Shown: positions 1 through 6,286 of the stretch, one piece after another
Position numbering within the stretch: the first letter of the stretch is position 1
How the letters are laid out: each line of letters opens with the position of its first letter
Assembly: GCA_019313025.1 (NCBI GenBank)
Contig: JAFDCA010000180.1
Location: 1 to 8,127, forward strand
DNA: 8,127 bases
Source of the DNA: Deltaproteobacteria bacterium
GTDB lineage: Bacteria > Desulfobacterota > Desulfobacteria > Desulfobacterales > UBA11574
Direction of reading: 5' to 3'
Position numbers and translations under genes: made by a program
Notes under the pieces: generated by a model
The model's input: only the letters and a program-made list of their open reading frames with translations
Databases searched by the model: none
What the model was told of the DNA's origin: nothing

Positions 1-2
1 GA

Positions 3-74
3 AAAGCATCTTACCCCCTTTACAAATTTGAAACGCTCGGTTTAGGTAAAATTATTCGACCCTTGATTGGATGA
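3..74 (+). CDS. 3' end of an unidentified gene (partial)
   Basis: The frame beginning at base 3 is open from the window edge and ends in TGA at 72-74, giving about 23 C-terminal residues that finish with LGKIIRPLIG. The stop lies four bases before the ATG of the inositol-phosphate synthase, the spacing expected of a translationally coupled operon partner. Frame 1 is also open at the edge but stops earlier, at 43-45, so the choice of frame rests on spacing alone. I do not recognise the family from so short a tail. If real, it would be the first visible gene of the plus-strand operon and might be another inositol or sugar enzyme, but nothing here proves that. Confidence 0.4.
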   Translation, partial: KASYPLYKFETLGLGKIIRPLIG

Positions 75-78
75 TTAT

Positions 79-1173
79 ATGGATCCCATTAAAATCGGTA
101 TCATCGGTGTGGGCAACTGTGCAAGTTCACTCCTGCAAGGAATTACTTATTACCGGGGGAAAAACAACAGTGACGCCATCGGCGTGCTCAATTGGTCAAT
201 AAATGGTTACATGCCTTACGATATAAAAGTTGTTTCAGCATTTGATATTGATCAGAGAAAAGTCGGTAAAGACGTTCATGACGCCATTTTTGAACGGCCC
301 AACTGCACTAAAAAATTTGTAGATAGTATGCCAAAAGCCGGGGTTAAGGTGTCCATGGGAAGAATATTGGACGGTTTTTCGGAACACATGAAACACTATG
401 ATTCTGACTATACGTTTTTGATTTGTGACCAAAAAGAGCCAACCAAAAACGACGTTATCAAAATATTACAACATTCTGAAACGGAGATCCTTTTGAATTA
501 TCTGCCTGTGGGTTCAGAATCGGCATCAAGGTTTTATGCCGAATGTGCCCTGGAGGCGGGCGTTTCGTTTATCAACAACATACCTGTTTTTATTGCGAGC
601 GATCCTTTTTGGGCCGAACAGTTTAAGTCCAGGGGAATTCCAATCATCGGCGATGATATTAAATCCCAACTCGGCGCAACGATTGTTCACCGGGTATTGA
701 CCAACCTGTTTGAAAAACGGGGTGCCAAGTTGGAAAAGACATATCAAATAAATACAGGGGGTAACACCGATTTTTTGAATATGTTGAACAGGAGGCGGCT
801 CGATAAAAAAAAGAAATCCAAAACAGCGGCCGTGCAGGCTGTTATGGAAGAAAAGCTTGAAGACCGCAATATACATATTGGTCCGAGTGACTATGTCCCA
901 TGGCTCAATGACAACAAAGTGTGTTTTATTCGAATGGAAGGAAGACTTTTCGGCGATATACCGATGAACCTCGAACTAAGGTTGTCTGTTGAAGATTCGC
1001 CCAATTCTGCGGGTGCCGCCATCGACTGCATCCGATTATCCAAACTGGCTATCCAGAGAAATATCGGCGGGGTATTGGAGGTACCCTCAGCCTACTATTG
1101 CAAACATCCGCCGGTTCAATATGCTGATGATGAGGCCTTTTTGTTGCTCAAAGATTTTATTTCAAATAAATAA
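79..1173 (+). CDS. ino1: Inositol-3-phosphate synthase (Ino1, actinobacterial type)
   Basis: This cytosolic, NAD-dependent enzyme isomerises D-glucose 6-phosphate to 1D-myo-inositol 3-phosphate, the entry step to inositol compounds. From the ATG at 79 it has 364 residues, close to the roughly 367 of the Mycobacterium tuberculosis enzyme and shorter than eukaryotic forms. The Rossmann motif GVGNCASS is at residues 10-17. Family blocks follow: YLPVGSE (141-147), GDDIKSQLGAT (191-201), GGNTDFLNML (227-236), KSKTAAV (246-252), HIGPSDYVPWL (266-276) and DSPNSAG (306-312). All correspond closely to actinobacterial Ino1 as I recall it. An in-frame TTG at 67 would add four residues. I prefer the ATG because it has a weak GGA seven bases upstream and follows the preceding stop by four bases. 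The gene appears intact. It supplies the acceptor that the MshA-like glycosyltransferase encoded on the opposite strand would need. Confidence 0.95.
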   Translation: MDPIKIGIIGVGNCASSLLQGITYYRGKNNSDAIGVLNWSINGYMPYDIKVVSAFDIDQRKVGKDVHDAIFERPNCTKKFVDSMPKAGVKVSMGRILDGFSEHMKHYDSDYTFLICDQKEPTKNDVIKILQHSETEILLNYLPVGSESASRFYAECALEAGVSFINNIPVFIASDPFWAEQFKSRGIPIIGDDIKSQLGATIVHRVLTNLFEKRGAKLEKTYQINTGGNTDFLNMLNRRRLDKKKKSKTAAVQAVMEEKLEDRNIHIGPSDYVPWLNDNKVCFIRMEGRLFGDIPMNLELRLSVEDSPNSAGAAIDCIRLSKLAIQRNIGGVLEVPSAYYCKHPPVQYADDEAFLLLKDFISNK

Positions 1174-1310
1174 GTTTTATTAACTATAGCAGTTGCCAAA
1201 AATATGTTCCGATTGAATGAATAACGGTCACGATTTACCGTAAGCCGCCGGATGATCTCGTTTAGGTCGGGAAGCTGTCTGAGCAAATTAGAGCGCGTTA
1301 AAGAAAACAT
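1116..1310 (-). CDS. Small hypothetical ORF, paralogous to the ORF at 1377-1511
   Basis: This 64-codon minus-strand ORF starts with ATG at 1310 and ends at 1116, inside the 3' end of ino1 in antisense. Its first 23 residues (MFSLTRSNLLRQLPDLNEII, then RRL) match the start of the divergent plus-strand ORF. The match fades out after about codon 45. Aligned codons differ by silent third-base changes at F2, D15, L16, E18, I19 and N35, which argues that the peptide was once under selection. The N-terminus reads as a basic amphipathic helix, followed by a short hydrophobic stretch (about residues 35-43). There is no clear Shine-Dalgarno sequence. The last 15 or so residues run over the end of ino1 and look like read-through, so this may be a decayed copy. 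Family unknown. Confidence 0.35.
   Translation of the reverse strand: MFSLTRSNLLRQLPDLNEIIRRLTVNRDRYSFNRNIFLATAIVNKTYLFEIKSLSNKKASSSAY
1224..1241. repeat. Small inverted repeat ACGGT-n8-ACCGT
   Basis: A 5-bp perfect stem with an 8-base loop lies downstream of ino1, inside the minus-strand small ORF. No T-tract follows on either strand, so it is not a convincing terminator. It falls within the region of the minus-strand ORF that is missing from the paralogous plus-strand copy. It could be chance. Confidence 0.2.
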
Positions 1311-1312
1311 CT

Positions 1313-1341
1313 TCGAAATATTTCAATTTAAAGAATAAAAT
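1313..1341 (+). promoter_or_regulatory. Candidate sigma70-like promoter for the small ORF and phosphatase
   Basis: TCGAAA (1313-1318) and TAAAAT (1336-1341) are separated by 17 bases. They match the -35 and -10 consensus at four of six positions and five of six positions respectively. They lie in the AT-rich spacer between the divergent small ORFs, about 35 bases before the plus-strand start. Such matches are common in AT-rich DNA, and ino1 transcription could instead read through. Confidence 0.2.
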
Positions 1342-1376
1342 CAAACTACTGAACGATATTCTAAAAAGCCATGGAC

Positions 1377-1511
1377 ATGTTCTCTTTTACGCGCTTTTGT
1401 TTGCGAGTTCTTGCAGATCTCAACGAAATTATCTGGCGGATGAAACGGAATGTTATTCTGACAATAGCTATAAAACCAATATCTTTCAAAGGTCTCCAAG
1501 CGCCCAGATGA
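1377..1511 (+). CDS. Small hypothetical protein coupled to the histidine phosphatase
   Basis: This ORF encodes 44 residues from the ATG at 1377; an in-frame ATG at 1371 would add two. It begins MFSFTRFCLRVLADLNEII and ends KGLQAPR. The stop TGA at 1509-1511 overlaps the phosphatase ATG at 1508 as ATGA, the classic arrangement for translational coupling. Two things support coding: this overlap, and its similarity to the divergent minus-strand ORF, in which many aligned codons differ silently. The peptide has a cationic amphipathic N-terminal half and a short hydrophobic run (NVILTIAI, residues 25-32), too short for a confident membrane helix. There is no clear Shine-Dalgarno sequence before either ATG. 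I do not recognise a family. It could be a small partner of the phosphatase, a leader peptide that sets its translation, or a remnant of a duplicated frame. Confidence 0.5.
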   Translation: MFSFTRFCLRVLADLNEIIWRMKRNVILTIAIKPISFKGLQAPR

Positions 1512-2164
1512 TACAAACCGGAATTATTTCTCAACATGCAGCCACGCGAATTTCTTTGGTTCGGCATGCCAGCGTGCATAATCCATCCAATATTTTTTAT
1601 GGCCGTCTGCCGGGTTTTTCCATCAGCAAAGGAGGGTGCCTCGAAGCGGCTTGCACAGCCCGGGCGTTAAAGGGCCTTGTCATTGAAGAAATTGTAAGCA
1701 GCCCCCTGCTTCGTTGCCGCCAAACAGCCGCTGAAATACTTAAATATCATCATCTCAAGTTGAGGCAATCAAGCTTAATTACAGAAGTGTTAACACCCTT
1801 TCAAGGTCAGCCGGCAAGTGTGGTTGATTTAAGAAAGGGAGATGTGTATAGCGGTGTTGATTCGAAATATGAGAGGCCGGAAGACATTCTGCTGAGGGTT
1901 CAAAAATTTTTCTTCAAAATGCGGCGCGCCTTCCCCAACAAGCATGTCGTGGCAGTGACACACGGTGACATTATTTTATTCATGATGCTGTGGGCCAGTC
2001 ATTTGTCCGTTACCCCTCGTAACAAAAAAAAATTTGCGACCCTTGGTCTCTTAGAAGAATACCCGGCTGTCTCGTCAATTACCACATTTTCTTATTCGAC
2101 AACTGCAAAAGATGAGCGCCCGTCAATCGCCTATTTTAACCCAATGATCCATTTGTCACGTTAA
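1508..2164 (+). CDS. Histidine phosphatase family protein (phosphoglycerate mutase-like)
   Basis: This predicted cytosolic phosphohydrolase has 218 residues from the ATG at 1508. The hallmark LVRHA is at 17-21, with catalytic H20. The phosphate-pocket block SSPLLRCRQTA is at 64-74 (R69), an acidic residue is at E93 in LITEV, and THGD is at 151-154 with the second histidine H152. All four core elements are present, so it should be active. The upstream frame stays open back to a TTG at 1397, but that extension competes with a better-supported small ORF in another frame. The ATGA overlap with that ORF favours 1508, and the start lacks a close Shine-Dalgarno sequence (AAAGG sits 15 bases away), which suits coupling. 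Family members act on sugar phosphates, cobalamin intermediates or proteins, so the substrate cannot be read from sequence. Next to ino1, and facing MshA- and MshB-like genes, dephosphorylation of an inositol-phosphate glycoside is an attractive inference. Confidence 0.88.
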   Translation: MIQTGIISQHAATRISLVRHASVHNPSNIFYGRLPGFSISKGGCLEAACTARALKGLVIEEIVSSPLLRCRQTAAEILKYHHLKLRQSSLITEVLTPFQGQPASVVDLRKGDVYSGVDSKYERPEDILLRVQKFFFKMRRAFPNKHVVAVTHGDIILFMMLWASHLSVTPRNKKKFATLGLLEEYPAVSSITTFSYSTTAKDERPSIAYFNPMIHLSR

Positions 2165-2237
2165 TGCCATACCAGCTATTCTGCATAAGAGCGAGTGGTT
2201 ACTGGTTTATTTTAAGAAATGGGATAGATGATAAGGT
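2165..2237. other. Convergent intergenic gap, no strong terminator seen
   Basis: These 73 bases separate the stops of the convergent phosphatase and deacetylase genes. The only pairing I see is ACCAG (2171-2175) with CTGGT (2202-2206), a 5-bp stem with a 26-base loop followed by TTATTTT. That is too weak to call an intrinsic terminator. Confidence 0.3.
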
Positions 2238-2933
2238 TCAATAGGCCACTTCCACCTGATGGAAAGCTTCAGCCACCTGGAAATCAGCACCTTCGGCCAT
2301 TTTCTGACATCGCTGCCAAAGCCATTTTTCCAGATCAGGGATGCCAAGTTGGATAATCTGGCTTTTGTGACAACGCAATGCTTTAAGTTTTAGATGAAAG
2401 GTTTCGGTGATATCAACTCTCAAATTGATGTCTTCGGCTCCAAAGAACAGGATTTTTTTCACTTTATGGGGCATGAGCCCTTCTTCAACCAAATCTGGAT
2501 ATGCCAGAAGATCCCGGGCATATGGAAAGACCGCATCCAGCGTGACCTGTCCTGTGATGCGGTGGTCTCTGTGCCAGATATAACGCCTGTAGGGATCTGA
2601 TGTTACGATCATATCCGGTTTATATGTTCGGATTTGTCTTACAATCGCTTTTCGAAAATCCGGTGTGTCTTCGAGCCCCTGGTCAGGATATCGAAGGAAA
2701 ATGACATCAGAGACACCCAATACGGCAGCAGCATCTTTTTGTTCTTTTTCTCGAATTTTTGCAAGCTGTTGAGGGGGAATGTCCGCATTGTTTGTGCCTT
2801 TGTCCCCGCTGGTGAACACCACATAGACAACTCTCTTGCCTTCTTGAATCCATTTGGCAACAGAACCCGCGGCACCGAATTCTGAGTCATCCGGATGTGC
2901 TGATATCACCATTATTTCGGATTTGTTGAACAA
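2238..2933 (-). CDS. PIG-L family deacetylase (MshB/BshB-like)
   Basis: This is a zinc-dependent N-deacetylase of the LmbE/PIG-L family, which removes acetyl from GlcNAc-linked substrates such as GlcNAc-inositol (MshB), GlcNAc-malate (BshB) or GlcNAc-PI. It has 231 residues. AHPDDSE at 12-18 gives zinc ligands H13 and D16 and catalytic base D15. HRDH at 121-124 supplies the third ligand, probably H124. RYPDQGL (81-87) is also typical. The protein is cytosolic, with no signal peptide. I chose the TTG at 2933 because GAGG lies 10 bases upstream and it gives the usual short lead before AHPDD. The alternative ATG at 2912 (TAATG with the preceding stop) gives 224 residues but has no Shine-Dalgarno sequence. 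The gene overlaps the glycosyltransferase by 22 bases, so the two are very likely made together and act in sequence. Family certain; the exact amide substrate is inferred from context. Confidence 0.93.
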   Translation of the reverse strand: MFNKSEIMVISAHPDDSEFGAAGSVAKWIQEGKRVVYVVFTSGDKGTNNADIPPQQLAKIREKEQKDAAAVLGVSDVIFLRYPDQGLEDTPDFRKAIVRQIRTYKPDMIVTSDPYRRYIWHRDHRITGQVTLDAVFPYARDLLAYPDLVEEGLMPHKVKKILFFGAEDINLRVDITETFHLKLKALRCHKSQIIQLGIPDLEKWLWQRCQKMAEGADFQVAEAFHQVEVAY

Positions 2934-4198
2934 AACTGAATGACCTCTTTATTCTCATAATTGTTTTTTGATGTGTCCCGTGTCCCTGCGGCCTGATAGG
3001 CTTCAAGTAACATAGAAGCGGTCCTTGACCAAGTAAATTCGGATACGGATGCACGAATATGTGAAAGTGACCAACTTTTTTGTTTTTGTCCTAACAAAAC
3101 GGATTCAATGAGTCGGGCATAATGTTGTGGTTTCGGATCCTCTGCGACATATCCTGTAACGCCGTCTTTTACAATGTCTTCCATTGCGCCGACTGAAGTG
3201 GTCACAACAGGCGTTCCGCAAGCCAATGCCTCAAGAGCCACTAGACCGAAGCTTTCGTAATATGATGGTACCACAAGAACATCCGCGGCACTGTAATATT
3301 CGGGCAGGATTTCCTGGCCCACCCTTCCGGCGAATATTAAACGATTTTCAATATGAAGTGCCTTTGCCTTGGCTTTTAACTGCCTGTTCATTGGGGAGTG
3401 TTCACCGTCACCTCCCACCATAACCAGACGAAGACGAGGGAGATGTGCAAGATATGGAAAAGTTTCCAACAAACGGTCAATTCCTTTAATCGGGGTATAT
3501 CGTCCCACATACAGAATAATAAGTTCATCCGCAAGAAGCCCCAAATGCCGTCGAGCGAATAATTTGTCCTTTGGCTTAAAAAGCTCAAGGTCAACACCAC
3601 ATGGAACAATCCGTATTCTGTCCGCAGGTGCATTGTAATGCGCGATTAAATGTTCCTTTTCTTTTCGGGTGGGAAGAATAATTTGATCACAGAGCTTTGC
3701 CAGTTTTTTTTCGTTTGTCAGGCGTAATTCGGAAGCATTTTCAGTTGGACAGGTTACGTTTTTCACAGCACCGATGGTGTGGTACGTGACCAGGTGATAT
3801 GTATTCCATAATGCCTGGAGCTTGAGTCCTAAAACCCCTGAGAGCCAATAATGGCTGTGGATAATATCGTAGGTGATATTCTCTTTGATTCGAAAGGATT
3901 CTAATTGGTTAAATAACTGCGGCAAAACTTCATAAAGAGAAGATTTGGAAATATTTTCATGTGTGCCTCCTGATAAATGGACGAGCCGTACGTTGTCGTA
4001 TAAAGGGATGGCCGGATCGTGCCTGCCGAGATTGTGCTGTGTAAAGATGTCGATATGATGACCCTTTCTGTCCAATTCTTTGGCTGTTTCCCGAACATAA
4101 ACACTCATTCCGCCGGTATCCCGGGTCCCTAAATCACCAATGGGACTTGAATGGATACTCAGCATGGCAATTTTTAATGCCTTCGGACGATATTTCAA
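2912..4198 (-). CDS. GT4 glycosyltransferase, MshA-like
   Basis: This is a retaining GT-B glycosyltransferase of family GT4, most like D-inositol-3-phosphate glycosyltransferase (MshA: UDP-GlcNAc plus inositol-3-phosphate) and more distantly sucrose-phosphate synthase. It has 428 residues. The N-terminal domain has the TGGMSVYVRE loop (28-37), HSHYWLSG (114-121) and YHTIGAVKN (139-147), comparable to HSHYWLSG and AHTLAAVKN in MshA. K85, Y117 and T141, and less surely R159, appear to align with the residues I recall binding the inositol phosphate in Corynebacterium glutamicum MshA. The C-terminal donor domain has VGRYTPIKG (231-239) and ESFGLVALEALACGTPVV (315-332), the EX7E-type region. The TTG at 4198 is preferred because GGGAG lies seven bases upstream. 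A TTG at 4252 would add 18 basic residues and overlap the GNAT gene, but has no Shine-Dalgarno sequence. The neighbouring deacetylase and ino1 strengthen the MshA-like reading, though other inositol or sugar acceptors remain possible. Confidence 0.92.
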   Translation of the reverse strand: MKYRPKALKIAMLSIHSSPIGDLGTRDTGGMSVYVRETAKELDRKGHHIDIFTQHNLGRHDPAIPLYDNVRLVHLSGGTHENISKSSLYEVLPQLFNQLESFRIKENITYDIIHSHYWLSGVLGLKLQALWNTYHLVTYHTIGAVKNVTCPTENASELRLTNEKKLAKLCDQIILPTRKEKEHLIAHYNAPADRIRIVPCGVDLELFKPKDKLFARRHLGLLADELIILYVGRYTPIKGIDRLLETFPYLAHLPRLRLVMVGGDGEHSPMNRQLKAKAKALHIENRLIFAGRVGQEILPEYYSAADVLVVPSYYESFGLVALEALACGTPVVTTSVGAMEDIVKDGVTGYVAEDPKPQHYARLIESVLLGQKQKSWSLSHIRASVSEFTWSRTASMLLEAYQAAGTRDTSKNNYENKEVIQFCSTNPK

Positions 4199-4205
4199 CC
4201 GATTT

Positions 4206-4210
4206 CTCCC
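4206..4210 (-). promoter_or_regulatory. Ribosome binding site deciding the glycosyltransferase start
   Basis: GGGAG on the minus strand stands seven bases before the TTG at 4198. No comparable site precedes the upstream TTG at 4252, so the shorter protein is favoured. Confidence 0.6.
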
Positions 4211-4241
4211 ATTCCCTCGTTTTATTTTTGATGGAATCTTT

Positions 4242-5240
4242 CTACCCTTCAAGGTCTATTTTTAAATGATACAGCGGCACCGGTGTGCTTCCCAGACGTT
4301 TTTTATACCCTTCATCACCCTTTAACAGATCATACCGAAGCTTTCCTTGTTCAATACTCTCTCTGATAGTATACACCTTGCTGAGAAAGCCGGGACTCAG
4401 ATGGCTAAATTGAGGGTTATATCCGTTGTTATAAAGAAATATGGTATCGTTGTAATCAAAACACATGACGCCGGCCGCCGGTATTCGATCAATGTCTAAA
4501 AAAAACATTCTCAAAAATCCCTGTTGAGCCATTCTTTGGGCCATCAAACGAAAAAAGGACATCATTTGTTTTGTCAGAAATTCGGATTTGTCCGGGCGGC
4601 TGGCCTTAAACAAAGAAAAAAAGATGTCCATGGCTTCGGATATTTCATCCAATCGTTCAATAGCACGAAATTGAACATGACCGGCTTCATTCATCCGTCT
4701 CAATTTACGTCGAGTTTCATGCCGTTGTTTTCCGTTGAGCATATAAAGGTATGACTTCCAGGTGCGGGGAAGTTTTATTTCATAGCTAAACGCCACTTGA
4801 TTGCAAATAACAGCATACCCCATTTGTTTTCCCAGATTCGGCAATTCGGTGAGCGAGGCGGAATCGGGTCTTAACGTTTCCAATTGAAGAAACCGTATCC
4901 CCTTTTCTTTCAGGTGAGCAAAAATTGCCTTGAAAAAATCATGCTGATGATTTGAATCCACGATCATGTCCTGATAATCGCATACATTTTCTCCACCAAT
5001 GAACCGTGCTGTTTTCTCTTGTATACGTAAAGGGGCAACGCCTATTAATTTCCCTTTATGATATCCCGCCAGAATTTCCGGGTGGTGATTCTCGCCAAAA
5101 ATGTCCCACCATGTTCTCAGCCACAGAGGAAGGACAAACAAACAGTTCCAGTCAAGTTCGAATTTTGTGCTCAGAAAAAACGATTCTAAACGCTCAAATG
5201 ATTCTGTTTTGATCTCTATTTTTTGGTTATTCAGATTCAT
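4242..5240 (-). CDS. GNAT-fold acyltransferase, CelD/FemAB-like (Acetyltransf_6)
   Basis: This predicted cytosolic protein of 332 residues has the two-lobed layout of CelD/BcsL-type GNAT proteins, which are related to FemAB. The N-terminal lobe (about 25-150) includes GVAPLRI (67-73) and the VCDYQDMIVD segment (86-95). The C-terminal lobe carries the basic stretch KQRHETRRKLRR (171-182), typical of the family, then AAGVMCF (255-261), the YNNGYNP strand (270-276), LSPGF (281-285) and the closing DLLKGDEGYKKRLG (304-317). Related proteins move an acetyl group, or an aminoacyl group from charged tRNA, onto amines; many sit in exopolysaccharide clusters. The substrate here is not known. The gene is 35 bases after the oxidoreductase and 43 bases before the preferred glycosyltransferase start, so it is co-transcribed. 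By context, the amine exposed by the PIG-L deacetylase is a plausible acceptor. The start is ATG; no strong Shine-Dalgarno sequence is visible. Confidence 0.85.
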   Translation of the reverse strand: MNLNNQKIEIKTESFERLESFFLSTKFELDWNCLFVLPLWLRTWWDIFGENHHPEILAGYHKGKLIGVAPLRIQEKTARFIGGENVCDYQDMIVDSNHQHDFFKAIFAHLKEKGIRFLQLETLRPDSASLTELPNLGKQMGYAVICNQVAFSYEIKLPRTWKSYLYMLNGKQRHETRRKLRRMNEAGHVQFRAIERLDEISEAMDIFFSLFKASRPDKSEFLTKQMMSFFRLMAQRMAQQGFLRMFFLDIDRIPAAGVMCFDYNDTIFLYNNGYNPQFSHLSPGFLSKVYTIRESIEQGKLRYDLLKGDEGYKKRLGSTPVPLYHLKIDLEG

Positions 5241-5275
5241 CGATATTTTTAAATGAATTCCGGTTAAATTGGGTT

Positions 5276-6286
5276 TTAAGGGACAACGACCATTTGTCCG
5301 GATCTTGCCGATTCGGCCAATGCATCCAGCACCCGCATGTTTTGTATGCTGTCGTAAATCTGAATCAAAGGTGAAGATCCGTGAATTACCGCGTCTGAAA
5401 AGTGTTCAACCATCAGCCGATATTCGTCGACACCCGGAATAACTTCTTGGGTGCCGATTTCATCATGTCTACCGCGATGAATGTACGTTGCATCTTTTTC
5501 CCATGGAATAAAGGCGTTGTGTGGAAGTTCAATGGAACCGTCTTCACCCACAACGGTATATGTCTGCTGCAGTGAACTGATAAAGCTGGCTTCAATCGTT
5601 GCCAGACCACCGTGTCCAAAGTGCAATACACCGACGGTGTGCATATCGACACCTTCGGAGTTAAAATGTGCCGTGGCGTAAACCCTTTCAGGATCTTCTC
5701 CCATCATCCAACGTGCCACACTGGCGCCATAGCATCCCACATCTAAAAGTGCGCCTCCCCCTCCTTTTTTCAGGCGGCCGTTCTCTTTTGTTTTTAGAAT
5801 ATGTTCTTCCATATGGAAACAAAACGAAGCTCGAACCAACCGGGGTGCTCCGATCTTCCCCTGGGAAACCATTTTGTGGATGGCCCGGCTGCGTGGATGA
5901 AACCGGTACATGAGCGCTTCCATGAGATGCAGGCCCTTTTTCGATGCAACGTCTGTCATTTCAATGGCCTCTGTGGTATTGCAGGCAAGAGGTTTTTCAC
6001 ACAAAACATGTTTTCCAGCCTCCAAGGCTTTGACGGTCCATTCCTTATGAAGATGATTGGGCAGGGGAATGTAAACAATGTCCACCTGTTTATCATCGAT
6101 CACGGATTCATAATCAGCGTACAATTGGGTGATGTTGTATTTTTTTGCCAATGCGACTGCTTTTTTTAAATGTCGAGATGCCAGGGCATGAACGCGTCCG
6201 TTTGCGGAGCTAAAGATGGCCGGAATCACGCATTTTCTGGCAATGGTGGCGTTACCTAAAATCCCCCAATTTATGCTAACATTCAT
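5276..6286 (-). CDS. Gfo/Idh/MocA family NAD(P)-dependent oxidoreductase
   Basis: This 336-residue sugar- or polyol-type dehydrogenase has an N-terminal Rossmann fold, GILGNATIARK (8-18), and the dinucleotide/catalytic block CEKPLACN (96-103) with conserved K98. The MEALMYRFHPR segment (122-132) and GGGALLDVGCYG (177-188) follow. The motif MEA-MYRFHP and tyrosine Y186, where inositol dehydrogenases have histidine, place it near the glucose-fructose oxidoreductase, xylose dehydrogenase and dihydrodiol dehydrogenase branch rather than classical IolG. A GTG at 6319 would give 347 residues, but the ATG at 6286 has GGAG seven bases upstream and begins right at the Rossmann fold as expected. It overlaps the stop of the upstream fusion gene by 11 bases, so translation is coupled. 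The substrate is not known; in this operon it may be a GlcNAc- or inositol-containing intermediate. Confidence 0.92.
   Translation of the reverse strand: MNVSINWGILGNATIARKCVIPAIFSSANGRVHALASRHLKKAVALAKKYNITQLYADYESVIDDKQVDIVYIPLPNHLHKEWTVKALEAGKHVLCEKPLACNTTEAIEMTDVASKKGLHLMEALMYRFHPRSRAIHKMVSQGKIGAPRLVRASFCFHMEEHILKTKENGRLKKGGGGALLDVGCYGASVARWMMGEDPERVYATAHFNSEGVDMHTVGVLHFGHGGLATIEASFISSLQQTYTVVGEDGSIELPHNAFIPWEKDATYIHRGRHDEIGTQEVIPGVDEYRLMVEHFSDAVIHGSSPLIQIYDSIQNMRVLDALAESARSGQMVVVP

Larger units (their letters stand above)
1176..1475. repeat. Imperfect inverted duplication (arms 1176-1310 and 1377-1475)
   Basis: The minus strand read from 1310 and the plus strand read from 1377 align over about 100 bases: ATGTTTTCTTTAACGCGCT against ATGTTCTCTTTTACGCGCT, then the DLNEII segment, then CGGAAC/CGGAAT, and finally GCTATA...AAA. 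The arms have small in-frame length differences: one codon near residue 10, about eight codons after residue 22, and two single codons further on. The 66-base centre (1311-1376) is AT-rich and shows no convincing symmetry. This looks like an old head-to-head duplication of a short reading frame rather than a hairpin regulatory site. Confidence 0.55.

Noticed and set aside
526..876. 116-codon antisense ORF within ino1
   Set aside because: It is a shadow of a strongly conserved gene, with no recognisable domain or start signal.
1165..1181. AATAAA-n5-TTTATT palindrome at the ino1 stop as terminator
   Set aside because: The stem is made only of A-T pairs, overlaps the stop codon and has no following T-tract, so it would be unstable.
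1397..1507. N-terminal extension of the histidine phosphatase from TTG at 1397
   Set aside because: It begins with a TTG, has no family similarity before the LVRHA region, and overlaps a better-supported small ORF in another frame.
2171..2213. Possible bidirectional terminator between the convergent genes
   Set aside because: Only a 5-bp stem with a 26-base loop; the trailing T-rich run does not make it a credible intrinsic terminator.
4199..4252. 18-residue basic N-terminal extension of the glycosyltransferase
   Set aside because: The TTG at 4252 lacks a Shine-Dalgarno sequence, while the TTG at 4198 has GGGAG at ideal spacing and suits the family length.
2238..5240. Bacillithiol (BshA/BshB) pathway instead of mycothiol-like
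   Set aside because: The GT4 has MshA-like TGGM, HSHYWLSG and HT-VKN blocks, and ino1 is present while BshC is not seen. It cannot be fully excluded without a tree.
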